DNA of 64,000 bases from positions 54,426-118,425 of the forward strand of contig CAURNU010000004.1 in the NCBI GenBank assembly GCA_963526735.1, read 5' to 3'. Below the pieces are notes generated by a model that was given only the letters and a program-made list of their open reading frames with translations, did not search any database and was not told the origin of the DNA. Position 1 is the stretch's first letter; the number at the start of each line of letters is the position of its first letter. Source of the stretch: CAMUQR01 sp963526735. GTDB taxonomy: Bacteria > Patescibacteriota > Saccharimonadia > Saccharimonadales > Saccharimonadaceae. Position numbers and translations under genes: made by a program. Below, in pieces: positions 24,572 to 33,570 of the stretch.

Positions 24572-26995
24572 TTATTTAACCACAATACTGACGAGTTTTT
24601 TCGGCACGTAGATGGTTTTTAAGATTTCGTGACCATCAGTGAAGCTACGGACGTTATCTTGCTCTAGAGCTAATTTGATCACCTCCGCCTCAACGATATC
24701 GGGCGCTACAGCAATTTTAGCACGGAGTTTGCCATTGACCTGCACCACGACAGTGATTTGATCGGCTTGTAGTTTATTCGGGTCAAATTGTGGGAACGCT
24801 TGACCATCCAAATCACTGCGACCAGTCAGCTCTTGCCACAATTCATTAGCTAAATGTGGTGCAAATGGTTCGAGCATTTGGGTTAATTGTTCTAGTGCTC
24901 TCTGCCAGTCACCCACGAAACCATCAGTTTTGAGCTTATACAAATCATTAACCAGTTCCATTAGCGCTGCTACAGCCGTATTAAATCCAAGATTATCGAG
25001 ATGATATTTAACCTTTGAAATCGCCTGATGCAAGGCTTTATCCAGTGCTGAATTAACGCCAGGTCGCGTCTCGGACTGCTTAAACTCCTGTACTAGCGTC
25101 CAGATTCGCGCCAAGAAACGATAAGTTCCAACAATACCTCGCGGATCCCAGGAGGCATCTAGTTCATATGGCCCAATAAATAATTCATACACACGCAGAG
25201 CATCAGCGCCATAACCTTGGTCAATTAGCTCAAGTGGATCAACCGTATTGCCTTTTGATTTGCTCATCTTACTGCCGTCTGGAGCATTGATATAGCCATT
25301 ATAGACGAGATGTTGAATTGGCTCCTGGAAGTTCACCAGTCCCATATCGTAAAACACGCGTGTCCAGAAGCGCACATATAGTAAGTGCGCCACTGCATGA
25401 TCACCACCGCAGTAGAAATCCACCGGTAGCCAGTGATTAGCCTGATCGCTATTCCACGCCGACTCAGTGTTATGCGGATCGAGATAACGCAATAAGTACC
25501 AGCTTGAGCAGGCATAACCGTCCATAGTGTCGGTTTCACGTGTCATAGTTTGACCGTCGACTTCAACTTGTAGCCAATCAGTGGAGCGAGCTAGCACCCC
25601 ACGGCCACTACCATCCGGTTTGTAATCAGCTACTTCTGGTAAAATTACCGGCAACTGCTCAGCCGGAATAGCATGCGCTTGACCCTGTTCATCATAAGCA
25701 ATCGGAATCGGTGCACCCCAATAACGCTGACGTGAAATCAACCAGTCACGCATCTTGTAGGTGACTTCGGTTTGACCACGACCTAGCTCAGTCAATTTAG
25801 CAGTGATCGCTTGACCACCCTCAGTGTTCGGTAAGCCACTAAACTCCCCAGAGTTAACTAGCGTACCTTCGCCATCATAGACCGCTTCGAGATGATCAAG
25901 TGGAGCTTGCACCACTGGGATAATTGGCAAATTAAACTTCTTCGCAAAATCATAATCACGTTGGTCATGCCCCGGCACGCCCATCACGGCACCGTAGCCA
26001 TAAGAGCCTAGCACATAATCTGCCACCCAAATCGGCAAGCGCTCACCGGTCAATGGATGTAATGCATACGATCCGGTGAAGACACCAGTTTTTTCTTTGT
26101 CGTCCATCATCCGTTCGACTTCACTGGTTAACAGCGACTGCTCAACGTAAGCCTCCACTGTGGCACGTTGCTCAGGCGTGGTCAATTCCAGCACTAATGG
26201 ATTTTCCGGCGCTAGCGTAATAAAGCCAACTCCAAACAGCGTATCTGGTCTTGTTGTAAAAACTACAATATCTTGGTCTTCTCGACCATCAATCGCAAAT
26301 TTAACCTGTGCGCCTTCACTTCGGCCAATCCAGTTGCGTTGCATGGCTTTGATTTTGTCAGGCCAATCGAGTTGATCGAGACCTTCCAATAATTGATCGG
26401 CATAGGCAGTAATTTTGAAAAACCACTGTTTCATCAGGCGCTTTTCGACTTTCGCACCGGAACGTTCAGCATGACCGTTAATAATCTGTTCATTAGCTAG
26501 CACTGTTTTATCAACTGGATCCCACCACTGATAACTTTCTTTTTGGTAAGCCAAGCCCCGTTTAAATAATTCGGTAAAAATCCACTGCGTCCATTTATAA
26601 TAAGCTGAATCAGAGGTGTTAATTTCCTTCGACCAATCGTATGAAATGCCCAGTTTGGATAATTGTTGTTTAAAATTCGTGATGTTCTGAGCGGTCACTT
26701 CAGCTGGAGCAATGCCGGTCTTAATAGCGTAATTTTCGGCTGGCAGACCAAACGTATCCCAGCCCATCGGATTTAAAACTTTAAAACCCTGCGCCCGTTG
26801 ATAGCGCGCGATGACATCGACAATAGCGTAATTACGAACATGCCCGACGTGCAGACCAGCGCCTGATGGATACGGAAACATACCAGCGACATATTTTTTA
26901 GGAGCTGGATCATTAATATCGACTTCGTAGGTGCGCTGGTCGCGCCAGAAGCTTTGCCATTTTTGTTCAATTTCAGTAGGGTTGTAGCGTTGCAT
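24572..26995 (-). CDS. leuS: Leucyl-tRNA synthetase
   Basis: Charges tRNA-Leu. 807 residues, typical bacterial length. HIGH-type HVGH lies at 49-52 and KMSKS is intact in SKMSKSKGNTVDP. The CP1 editing domain is present with FTTRPDTLFGVGF. A C-terminal tRNA-binding domain ends in VVVQVNGKLRAKI. AAGGAG precedes the ATG. No T-box leader is seen; murF lies 5 nt upstream. Confidence 0.98.
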   Translation of the reverse strand: MQRYNPTEIEQKWQSFWRDQRTYEVDINDPAPKKYVAGMFPYPSGAGLHVGHVRNYAIVDVIARYQRAQGFKVLNPMGWDTFGLPAENYAIKTGIAPAEVTAQNITNFKQQLSKLGISYDWSKEINTSDSAYYKWTQWIFTELFKRGLAYQKESYQWWDPVDKTVLANEQIINGHAERSGAKVEKRLMKQWFFKITAYADQLLEGLDQLDWPDKIKAMQRNWIGRSEGAQVKFAIDGREDQDIVVFTTRPDTLFGVGFITLAPENPLVLELTTPEQRATVEAYVEQSLLTSEVERMMDDKEKTGVFTGSYALHPLTGERLPIWVADYVLGSYGYGAVMGVPGHDQRDYDFAKKFNLPIIPVVQAPLDHLEAVYDGEGTLVNSGEFSGLPNTEGGQAITAKLTELGRGQTEVTYKMRDWLISRQRYWGAPIPIAYDEQGQAHAIPAEQLPVILPEVADYKPDGSGRGVLARSTDWLQVEVDGQTMTRETDTMDGYACSSWYLLRYLDPHNTESAWNSDQANHWLPVDFYCGGDHAVAHLLYVRFWTRVFYDMGLVNFQEPIQHLVYNGYINAPDGSKMSKSKGNTVDPLELIDQGYGADALRVYELFIGPYELDASWDPRGIVGTYRFLARIWTLVQEFKQSETRPGVNSALDKALHQAISKVKYHLDNLGFNTAVAALMELVNDLYKLKTDGFVGDWQRALEQLTQMLEPFAPHLANELWQELTGRSDLDGQAFPQFDPNKLQADQITVVVQVNGKLRAKIAVAPDIVEAEVIKLALEQDNVRSFTDGHEILKTIYVPKKLVSIVVK

Positions 26996-27000
26996 AGTTT

Positions 27001-28308
27001 TTACTCCTTGGTTAATGTTGGGTCAACAAATTGTCGGAAAAAATCACGTTTACGTTTCAGCCAAGCTGGATCTTGACGCACCAGTTGGTTTTCGAGGTCG
27101 GTTGAAGCGAGGATAATTTTAATCGCTTCTTCAAGATAAATCTCACCTTGCGAACCTTTAAACAAAATCACCGCTCCACGCTTCATTAGTTTATTGACTA
27201 AACTGCCAGCTTCTAGCGCAGTTTTGAAGCTTGCCACCTGACAACCGCGCGCCTGTGCGGCTGGTGCCAGATATTTTTCGGCTTGATCGCCGACGGTGAT
27301 GACCATGTCTAGCTTACGCGGATCACATAATTCGCCGACTTCGCGATGTGCTGTCTCGCTCATTTCACCCAGCTCATTCATCGAACCAAGCACCGCAATT
27401 CGCTGAGTAGTTGGGATTTCATAAAGGGTCTTGAGGGCAGCTTTGACTGCGAGAGGACTTGAATTATAGCTATCGTCGATAATCGTAGTCTGACGCTGAC
27501 CAGGCAAGACATTCATTCGTCCCGGATACGGCGTGATTTGCGTTAAACTGGCCGTGATTTCATCATCACTCATCCCCAACTCATATGCTACCGTCAGCGC
27601 TGCCGCCAACGGACGCAAAGAATGTTCGCCGTAAAGTTTTACTCGACACGCTAGACCGACTTTGCCAGTTTGCGGTGTGATAAAACGCGCCCGGTAACCT
27701 TCTTCTAAACTAAAATATTCTGGGATTAAACTATATTCCGCCAGTTCGCTCGAACCATAGGTTGTGATGTTAGAATTAGTCAAAAGTTGGCTAAATTGAG
27801 CATCAACATCGTCGATATTGATAATCCCTTTTTTAGAAAAATTAATCGCTGAAATCTCATCTTCCGCCACCGCTTCAATGGTTTTAAAAGCTTCCATATG
27901 TTCGGGCGCGACTGCAGTCAACACAGTCAAATCCGGTTGTAAATACCGACCATAGCTCGCCAACTCACCGGGATGATCAGTGCCTAATTCCTGGACAATA
28001 ATATCGACTGTAGCTGGTTGTTTGATACGCTTTTTAGCAGCTCGCAATACCGCCCACCACGCAAATGGATTACGAATATTGGTTGGAAATTTAATCCCTA
28101 AAATTCCTAGCGGTGCTGATAATTCAGAATTATGATTGCCGAGCGCTCCACCGATTCGGTATTTTTGGCTTAAAACGGTGGCGATGAGATTTTTGGCACT
28201 AGTTTTGCCGACACTGCCGACCACACAAATTAATTTAACCTCGGGGTGCGCCTGAAAATATTTGACCACGGCGGCTTCAATTTTTTTCTGAATTATTTGT
28301 TTGAACAT
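27001..28308 (-). CDS. murF: UDP-MurNAc-tripeptide--D-Ala-D-Ala ligase
   Basis: Adds D-Ala-D-Ala to the peptidoglycan precursor in the cytosol. 435 residues. P-loop VVGSVGKTSAKN near residue 30, GNHNSELSAPLG, APEHMEAF, and the C-terminal DDSYNSSPLAVKAAL and VLGSMNELGE motifs. TAAAAT ends 6 nt before the ATG, with TTGCTA 17 nt further upstream inside the terminator of the preceding RNA gene; the mRNA should be leaderless. leuS follows after 5 nt. Confidence 0.92.
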   Translation of the reverse strand: MFKQIIQKKIEAAVVKYFQAHPEVKLICVVGSVGKTSAKNLIATVLSQKYRIGGALGNHNSELSAPLGILGIKFPTNIRNPFAWWAVLRAAKKRIKQPATVDIIVQELGTDHPGELASYGRYLQPDLTVLTAVAPEHMEAFKTIEAVAEDEISAINFSKKGIINIDDVDAQFSQLLTNSNITTYGSSELAEYSLIPEYFSLEEGYRARFITPQTGKVGLACRVKLYGEHSLRPLAAALTVAYELGMSDDEITASLTQITPYPGRMNVLPGQRQTTIIDDSYNSSPLAVKAALKTLYEIPTTQRIAVLGSMNELGEMSETAHREVGELCDPRKLDMVITVGDQAEKYLAPAAQARGCQVASFKTALEAGSLVNKLMKRGAVILFKGSQGEIYLEEAIKIILASTDLENQLVRQDPAWLKRKRDFFRQFVDPTLTKE

Positions 28309-28314
28309 ATCTTT

Positions 28315-28343
28315 ATTTTACAAAAAACGCCTCTCTATAGCAA
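28315..28343 (-). promoter_or_regulatory. Leaderless murF promoter overlapping a terminator
   Basis: TTGCTA (28343-28338), 17 nt, TAAAAT (28320-28315), 6 nt to the ATG at 28308. The -35 lies in the loop of the 28323-28356 hairpin. Confidence 0.65.
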
Positions 28344-28490
28344 GAGAAGCGTTTTTGACACAGCATTTCGGTAACTCACCGAAAGAGAATACTGACTGAT
28401 ATGCGCCCACCCTGGGGCGGTTTTTTAATGACAATGTTTGTTTTTTAAACGGTCACTCCGGGAAACTACCCCGTAAAGCATACCAGTTCA
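28322..28490 (-). ncRNA. Structured small RNA of unknown family
   Basis: About 170 nt on the minus strand between 28549 and murF, with its own promoter and a terminator. Helices: P1 ACUGGUAUGC (28487-28478) with GCAUAUCAGU (28404-28395); CGGG/CCCG (28473-28459); CGCCC/GGGCG (28419-28404); UUUCGGU/ACCGAAA (28384-28366). P1 and the terminator each contain a G-U pair only on the minus strand (A-C or C-A mismatches on the plus strand), which supports this orientation. Size and form would suit a 6S-like or other housekeeping RNA, but I do not recognise conserved motifs of 6S, SRP RNA, RNase P or tmRNA. Confidence 0.6.
28323..28356 (-). terminator. Terminator of the small RNA
   Basis: Minus strand AAAAACGCTTCTC pairs with GAGAGGCGTTTTT (one U-G), 8-nt loop, followed by T. 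Confidence 0.75.
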
Positions 28491-28496
28491 CTACTG

Positions 28497-28525
28497 ATTG
28501 TAGCATAAGCTTTTTAAAAAGCCAA
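28497..28525 (-). promoter_or_regulatory. Promoter of the small RNA
   Basis: TTGGCT (28525-28520), 17-nt spacer, TACAAT (28502-28497) preceded by TGC. Predicted start near 28490. Confidence 0.65.
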
Positions 28526-28548
28526 ATATTTTTTAAAAAAGAAAAGTT

Positions 28549-29130
28549 TTATTTGCCGCTGACCAGCACCACGCAAATCACAATTACTGCCAGTGCGATA
28601 ATCGACACTAGACCGGTCACCATAAACAACACTTGGTTTTGTGAAAGTGGTTGTTTTGGTTTAGCTGGAGCGGGTTGTGGTGTCGCTTGTGGGTTAGCTG
28701 ACTGACCCGACATTGGATCATTGGGATTGAGTTGGCCAGCTGATACCATCGAATTATTAGCCATACCTGGTTGACTTTGAAAACCGGCATTTGGTTGAAA
28801 TGGCGACTGAGCAGACGGTTGAGTTGAAGCAGTCGGTGAAGTTGGTTGTGCTTGCGGGTTTTGTTGTCCAAACTGCGCCCCGCCGAAATTAGTTGAAGTT
28901 GGATTGGAAGTCGTTTGACCAAAATTCGAATTGGTTGAATTATTATTGATTGCACCGTAAGAAACCGGTGGTTGATAACTTGGCGGGGTCGGTTGTGTGG
29001 TTGATGGAGTTGGGTTCGCACTAGTTTGATTAAAACCACCACCTGGATTGGCAGACGCGCCCCAAGATGGAGTTGCTGACTGACCAGCATTTTGACCAGT
29101 TTGCCACGGATTAGGTTGATTATTATCCAC
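28549..29130 (-). CDS. Gln/Pro/Asn/Ser-rich protein with a C-terminal membrane anchor
   Basis: Not recognised. 193 residues: about 155 of low complexity (Gln, Pro, Asn, Ser, Thr, Gly), then one hydrophobic helix (about 165-190). Such tail-anchored, disordered proteins are frequent in small envelope gene clusters; no enzyme motif is visible. GTG start at 29130 with AAAGG upstream. It precedes the small RNA and follows the T4SS pilin on the same strand. Confidence 0.6.
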   Translation of the reverse strand: MDNNQPNPWQTGQNAGQSATPSWGASANPGGGFNQTSANPTPSTTQPTPPSYQPPVSYGAINNNSTNSNFGQTTSNPTSTNFGGAQFGQQNPQAQPTSPTASTQPSAQSPFQPNAGFQSQPGMANNSMVSAGQLNPNDPMSGQSANPQATPQPAPAKPKQPLSQNQVLFMVTGLVSIIALAVIVICVVLVSGK

Positions 29131-29220
29131 GATTAAAGCCTTTCTTTAAAATATTATTCTAATATTATCATAAAGCTTTTGGCTATTTTTTTCAAGAGAA
29201 GTTTTCGTTTAACAGAGAAA

Positions 29221-29628
29221 TTAAACGTTAGTGCCTGAGCCGTAACCACCGGAAGTAAAGACATTAATCACAAAGTTAATCGCTGCGTATGCCAATAGGG
29301 CCACAATCAGACCAACGATAGCATATAAAATAGTGTTTTTGGCGCTCGTCACTGCGTCTTTATTACCGCCCGAGATGACATAACGCAAACCACCAATAAT
29401 TAGCATAATCACACTCAATACACCGATGATAAACAGCATAATATTAGTGATTTGTTGAAAAATTCCGCCATCACCAAACAACTGCGTTGGTTGATCAGCT
29501 CCACGCGCTGCATCCGCGCCTGCTCGCACGCCATAATTTGCCGCTGAAACTGGCATAGCTAAACCAGATGAGCCTAAAACGACCAGCGCGACAGCTACTA
29601 AGATTTTTTTGACAAAAGTTTGTTTCAT
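29221..29628 (-). CDS. Type IV secretion system pilin-like protein (TrbC/VirB2 type)
   Basis: 135 residues from ATG 29628 (AGAGG 6 nt upstream; a TTG at 29634 is less likely). Signal peptide to about residue 29 (ending PVSAA), then two hydrophobic helices with the polar hinge GGLRYVISGGNKDAVTSAKNTILYAIVG, the pattern of T4SS_pilin proteins common in CPR genomes. No other T4SS component lies in this window. Role in surface fibres or DNA/protein transfer is inferred. Confidence 0.8.
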   Translation of the reverse strand: MKQTFVKKILVAVALVVLGSSGLAMPVSAANYGVRAGADAARGADQPTQLFGDGGIFQQITNIMLFIIGVLSVIMLIIGGLRYVISGGNKDAVTSAKNTILYAIVGLIVALLAYAAINFVINVFTSGGYGSGTNV

Positions 29629-29740
29629 AATCAACCTCTTTGTTATTTATTCTAGGGATAGTTTAACAAAAAAAGCGGTTTTTGTCTAGATTTTAGGCAG
29701 TAAGTATGTTAGAATTAGGTGAACGGAGGGAAGAACACAC

Positions 29741-29833
29741 GGAGGAGTACCCAAGTGGCTGAAGGGGACGGTTTGCTAAATCGTTAGTATGGCGAAAGCT
29801 GTAGCGAGAGTTCGAATCTCTCCTCCTCCGCCA
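29741..29833 (+). tRNA. tRNA-Ser(GCT)
   Basis: Acceptor GGAGGAG/CTCCTCC, anticodon loop with GCT, long class II variable arm (TAGTATGGCGAAAGCTGTA), T loop TTCGAAT, discriminator G and encoded CCA. 93 nt. Confidence 0.95.
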
Positions 29834-29837
29834 AAAT

Positions 29838-29874
29838 AAAATCCCGACTAATTGTAATAATTAGTCGGGATTTT
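29838..29874 (+). terminator. Terminator of tRNA-Ser
   Basis: AAAATCCCGACTAATT / AATTAGTCGGGATTTT, 16-bp perfect stem with a 5-nt loop. It can also serve the convergent rmuC gene. Confidence 0.85.
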
Positions 29875-29879
29875 CTTAA

Positions 29880-31028
29880 TTATTCGCCTAGTTGTGGTCG
29901 ATCAACCGTTTCAGCCTCGATCACAGTTTGACCGCCAGAGATTTTGACGACATCTTTGTCGATTTTGTTAAGTTCTTTATATGAATTATTGTAGTGATTA
30001 ACAGTAGTTGATAGCGATTTGCCCATTTTATTCATCAAATCATCAAATTTACGAATATGATCACCGAGTTTACCGACTCGAATTTGAATGTCTTTAGCCT
30101 GTTCTTCAATTTGCAAACTGCGCAAACCTTGCAATACTGTCTGCAAATACGCCATAAAACTGGTCGGACTGACGATAATCACTCGCTTATCCCGAAAAGC
30201 ATATTCAATCAGATCGCGCGAACTACCACCGTTGCCCACATTATTAATCAATAAATCATAATACAGCGATTCGCTGGGAATAAACATGAAGGCAAAATCC
30301 ATCGTCCCCTCCTCTGGCAAAATATACTTGCTGGTTTCGTCGATACGACCCTTGAGATCTTGTTTGACGAGATTGAGCAGGCGCTCACGCTCAGTTTTAT
30401 CCTCGGCTTGGATCATCCGATTATAATTCTCCAGACTAAACTTTGAGTCAATCGGCAAAATCTTATTCCGATCTAAGAAAATCACGGCATCGGCAATCAC
30501 TCCACTTTTGAAACGATACTGAGTTTGGAAATTCTTCGGTGGTAAAACATTATCGAGCACTGACTCCAGATAAAACTCACCAAACACTCCACGCTGTTTC
30601 GGATTTTGCAGGACGTTTTGTAGAGTTTTCAGTTCATCAGCCACATCAACCACCCGACGATTGGTTTCATCAAGCTTCGTCAGGCGCTTCGATACTTCAT
30701 CGACAATTTTAGCGCTTTCAGATAGTTGCTTGGTCATTGAAGTCTGCATTTGAGCATTATTACGCTCCAGTTTTTCGCTGACTTTTTCGTTCAGACTGGT
30801 TAAATTTTCACCTACTTTTTGGTTCAAATTACTGAGATTTTCGCCGAATTGCGCCTGCATTGCCATCAACGATTTATTTAATTCCACTAGATCAGTTTTT
30901 AATAAATTAACTTCACTCTGACTGGTTTGTTTATCGTTTAAACGTCGCGACAAGTTCACAATCATCACTATACCAGCCACCACTACCAGCCCCAAAATCA
31001 CCACGATAATCATTAAAAAAACTTCCAT
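29880..31028 (-). CDS. rmuC: DNA recombination protein RmuC
   Basis: 382 residues. N-terminal membrane helix (about 5-25), long coiled coil (about 30-130), then the PD-(D/E)XK-like RmuC domain with QRGVFGEFYLESVLDNVLP, DAVIFLDRNKILPIDSKF and IIVSPTSFMAYLQTV. Thought to limit inversions between repeats; its nuclease activity is assumed. AAAGGTGG precedes the ATG. Confidence 0.93.
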   Translation of the reverse strand: MEVFLMIIVVILGLVVVAGIVMIVNLSRRLNDKQTSQSEVNLLKTDLVELNKSLMAMQAQFGENLSNLNQKVGENLTSLNEKVSEKLERNNAQMQTSMTKQLSESAKIVDEVSKRLTKLDETNRRVVDVADELKTLQNVLQNPKQRGVFGEFYLESVLDNVLPPKNFQTQYRFKSGVIADAVIFLDRNKILPIDSKFSLENYNRMIQAEDKTERERLLNLVKQDLKGRIDETSKYILPEEGTMDFAFMFIPSESLYYDLLINNVGNGGSSRDLIEYAFRDKRVIIVSPTSFMAYLQTVLQGLRSLQIEEQAKDIQIRVGKLGDHIRKFDDLMNKMGKSLSTTVNHYNNSYKELNKIDKDVVKISGGQTVIEAETVDRPQLGE

Positions 31029-31041
31029 TTCGCCACCTTTC

Positions 31042-31461
31042 TTAAATTAGACTTAATAGCACCATTGCCACCATACCAACACTAAGTCGCAATCGCCAGT
31101 TTTTGAGCTGAGCCACCCAACCGAACAAAGTCATCACCACGCTCGCCAGCGCCACATAGAACACCAGCGCCTGCCAAAAATGGGCAAATTGTACCCATTG
31201 ATGCCACAACACAATCAGTGAAAAAACAACAATCAGCAAGGCCGATTCAACTTGTTGTTTTAATAACAACACTAAACCGAACAATAGTGCTACAATCAAG
31301 CCAACCCGAAAGTTAATCAGCATTTGACCAAAACCCAGCCAGCCAGTCAGAATAATCGCCACCGCTCCACTCAGTGCGCCGATTGCGCTGATTTTTACCA
31401 ATTCTTGGCGATTAAGTAAAAAGAATTTGTGCGGATAGGTTTTGATGATATGTTTTGCCAT
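31042..31461 (-). CDS. Polytopic membrane protein of unknown function
   Basis: 139 residues with four or five hydrophobic helices and short loops; a basic N-terminus. No motif. TGC-TACAAT (31476-31468 minus strand) ends 6 nt before the ATG, so it should be leaderless and is divergent from the 31500 pseudogene. rmuC follows after 13 nt. Confidence 0.6.
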   Translation of the reverse strand: MAKHIIKTYPHKFFLLNRQELVKISAIGALSGAVAIILTGWLGFGQMLINFRVGLIVALLFGLVLLLKQQVESALLIVVFSLIVLWHQWVQFAHFWQALVFYVALASVVMTLFGWVAQLKNWRLRLSVGMVAMVLLSLI

Positions 31462-31467
31462 GGAATC

Positions 31468-31493
31468 ATTGTAGCATGGTTTTGTGCTAAAAT
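31468..31493. promoter_or_regulatory. Back-to-back leaderless promoters
   Basis: Minus strand TGCTACAAT (31476-31468) serves 31461; plus strand TGCTAAAAT (31485-31493) serves 31500. Both have 6 nt between -10 and ATG, and only 38 nt separate the two start codons. Confidence 0.55.
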
Positions 31494-31499
31494 ATATCT

Positions 31500-32220
31500 A
31501 TGAAATCCGCCATTCATCGAGTGCACTCTCTGATGGTTTATTAGGTGGTATTTCGGCTGATTGCGACTATCTTTTGTTCGCTGGTGATTACTTTCTTCGT
31601 TTTATCAGCAATTGCTCGACGAACTGCAAGCCGAGCCAACCAAGGCTAAGTTTATCAACGGCGTGACCATGCAAAATCACGCACCATATTGCAATTATTA
31701 TCAAACCACGACACACTTCGCCCAGCGTGGTGATTTGAATAGTAATCAATACCAAAAGCTTGAAACATACCTAACTAGGTTATCACACACCGACCGCGCA
31801 CTGGATGATTTTTATCAAAAATTACAGACTTTACCACAAAAAACCTTAGTAGTGATTTATGGCGACCATTTCCCTGGTTCCGATGTCTTAGGCAAAGTCA
31901 CCGATGCTGGCACTCAACTCGCTCGGCGCACACCAATTGTTATGCTTGCGAATTTTTCGTTGCCAGAGCATGATTTCGGGACGATTAGTGGTAATTATTT
32001 AACGCTCGAAATTACCAAACTACTCAATTGGAAGCAATCCGGTTTTGATGAAATGCGTCAACAACTCCAAGCCACTATTCCAAAAATGTCGTTTTATCAC
32101 AGCGATAATGCTGGTGATTTTTCTCAACATCAAATCTACCGTGATTACCAGTTAATTCAGTATGATTTACTGAGTGGACAACGTTTTTCTCAAAAAATGG
32201 GCTTTTTTGACCGAAAATAA
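31500..32220 (+). pseudogene. Decayed LtaS-type phosphoglycerol transferase
   Basis: The end encodes the C-terminal part of an LTA synthase-like sulfatase-fold enzyme: TMQNHAPY and VIYGDHFPGSD. The start (ATG 31500) gives 14 codons, a TAG stop, then in the same frame a membrane helix (VVFRLIATIFCSLVITFF) that joins near 31600, out of frame, to QQLLDELQAEP. The extracellular catalytic core with the nucleophilic Thr is missing. So the gene has a premature stop and an internal deletion. A longest intact frame is 31612-32220 (202 residues). The leaderless promoter remains intact. Confidence 0.8.
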
Positions 32221-32235
32221 GGTAAAATAAGGATT

Positions 32236-33570
32236 ATGAAAGATTGGTTTAGTATTAAACTTGGTCGAGCAATTCAAGTTGCTTCACGTCTGTATGGAGG
32301 TGGTTCAGCATTGCCTGGATTGGTACTAGAGAAACTCAATCCCGATTTAGTCGGTGAGAGTCTCCAAGAACTACCGTACGGCGTGGTAGTCGTCTCTGGC
32401 ACCAATGGCAAAACCACCACTACTAAAGCTTTGGTATCAATTCTGGAGGGGCAAGGTCTCAAAGTCTTTACTAATAAAACCGGCTCAAATTTTATGCGAG
32501 GAGTGGCTAGCGCTTGGCTTGCTAGCATTGATTCAGAAGGTCATCTTGACGCTGACATTGCAGTTTTGGAGCTCGATGAAGCTCACGCCGTGCATTTTAT
32601 CAATCAAATCCTGCCTAGCTATTGTTTGCTCCTGAACGTAATGCGCGATCAGCTTGATCGCTTCGGTGAACTGGATAATGTCACCGCTATGCTTGCAAAA
32701 ATCGCCGACAAAACTACTAAAACTGTCGTTCTTAACTCAAGTGACGGACGACTAGTGAATCTTGGCCAGACGCTTGAAACAGAACTCGAATCGCACAATT
32801 CTCCTAAAACTCAATCAACCACCAAAAAACCTAAATCACGAGCCAAAACTGCACGCCAATCGACCTCAACCAAACAAATTCAATACTTCGGTCTTAGTCC
32901 GCTACTGACTAATAAGCTCACCAATCCTGACCAATTTACCAGCGATTATCAGCCCAAAAATAGCGTCACTCTCAGTCAATTTCAGGCTCACAAAGCAGAG
33001 CTAACTTTTAGTCGCAAACGGCTTACTTTTCGACCAAAACTCGACGGCCTCCATAACCAGCTAAATCTCGCTGGTGCGGTAGCGACCGCTCGTGCCATTC
33101 TCGGCGAGAAGCTCAATTACCAAAAGCTAACCGCCAGTCTCGAAGCGCTTGAGCCGGCTTTTGGGCGAGGTGAGGCTTTGCAACTTGGCGAGCGTCAGAT
33201 TAAACTGATTCTAGTTAAAAACCCAGCCGGTTTTCAAGCTAGCCTCGCGACTTTAGATCAGCCAACACCAGTTTTAATTGCCATTAATGACAATTACGCT
33301 GACGGTCGTGATGTATCGTGGCTCTGGGATGTCGATTTTTTACAAGCAAAGTTTGCTGAAGTCCGCACCACTGGTAGCCGTTCCGCCGATATGGCCCTGC
33401 GTCTAAAATATGACGATATTACCGCCGCTCACCAGCCTTATTTGCGTGCTAGTTTAGAATCATTTATCAATGAAACTGATGGCAATGTTGTAATTTTTGC
33501 AACATATACCGCAATGCTTAAATTACGCCAAGAACTCCTACGTTTAATCAAAAAGGAGACCAAAAAATGA
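32236..33570 (+). CDS. murT: Lipid II isoglutaminyl synthase, MurT subunit
   Basis: With GatD it amidates the alpha-carboxyl of D-Glu in lipid II. 444 residues. Mur ligase P-loop VSGTNGKTTTTK (53-64), LNVMRDQLDRFGE, and the C-terminal DUF1727-type domain with AINDNYADGRDVSWLWD. The zinc-ribbon Cys4 insert known in Staphylococcus is replaced by a Ser/Thr/Lys-rich segment without Cys. TAAAAT ends 7 nt before the ATG. It overlaps gatD by 4 nt. Confidence 0.94.
   Translation: MKDWFSIKLGRAIQVASRLYGGGSALPGLVLEKLNPDLVGESLQELPYGVVVVSGTNGKTTTTKALVSILEGQGLKVFTNKTGSNFMRGVASAWLASIDSEGHLDADIAVLELDEAHAVHFINQILPSYCLLLNVMRDQLDRFGELDNVTAMLAKIADKTTKTVVLNSSDGRLVNLGQTLETELESHNSPKTQSTTKKPKSRAKTARQSTSTKQIQYFGLSPLLTNKLTNPDQFTSDYQPKNSVTLSQFQAHKAELTFSRKRLTFRPKLDGLHNQLNLAGAVATARAILGEKLNYQKLTASLEALEPAFGRGEALQLGERQIKLILVKNPAGFQASLATLDQPTPVLIAINDNYADGRDVSWLWDVDFLQAKFAEVRTTGSRSADMALRLKYDDITAAHQPYLRASLESFINETDGNVVIFATYTAMLKLRQELLRLIKKETKK

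Noticed and set aside
28381..28440. A plus-strand terminator (GCGCCC ... GGGGCGG-TTTTTT) suggesting a plus-strand gene end.
   Set aside because: No plus-strand gene precedes it. The other helices fit better on the minus strand, where this hairpin is one element of the small RNA.
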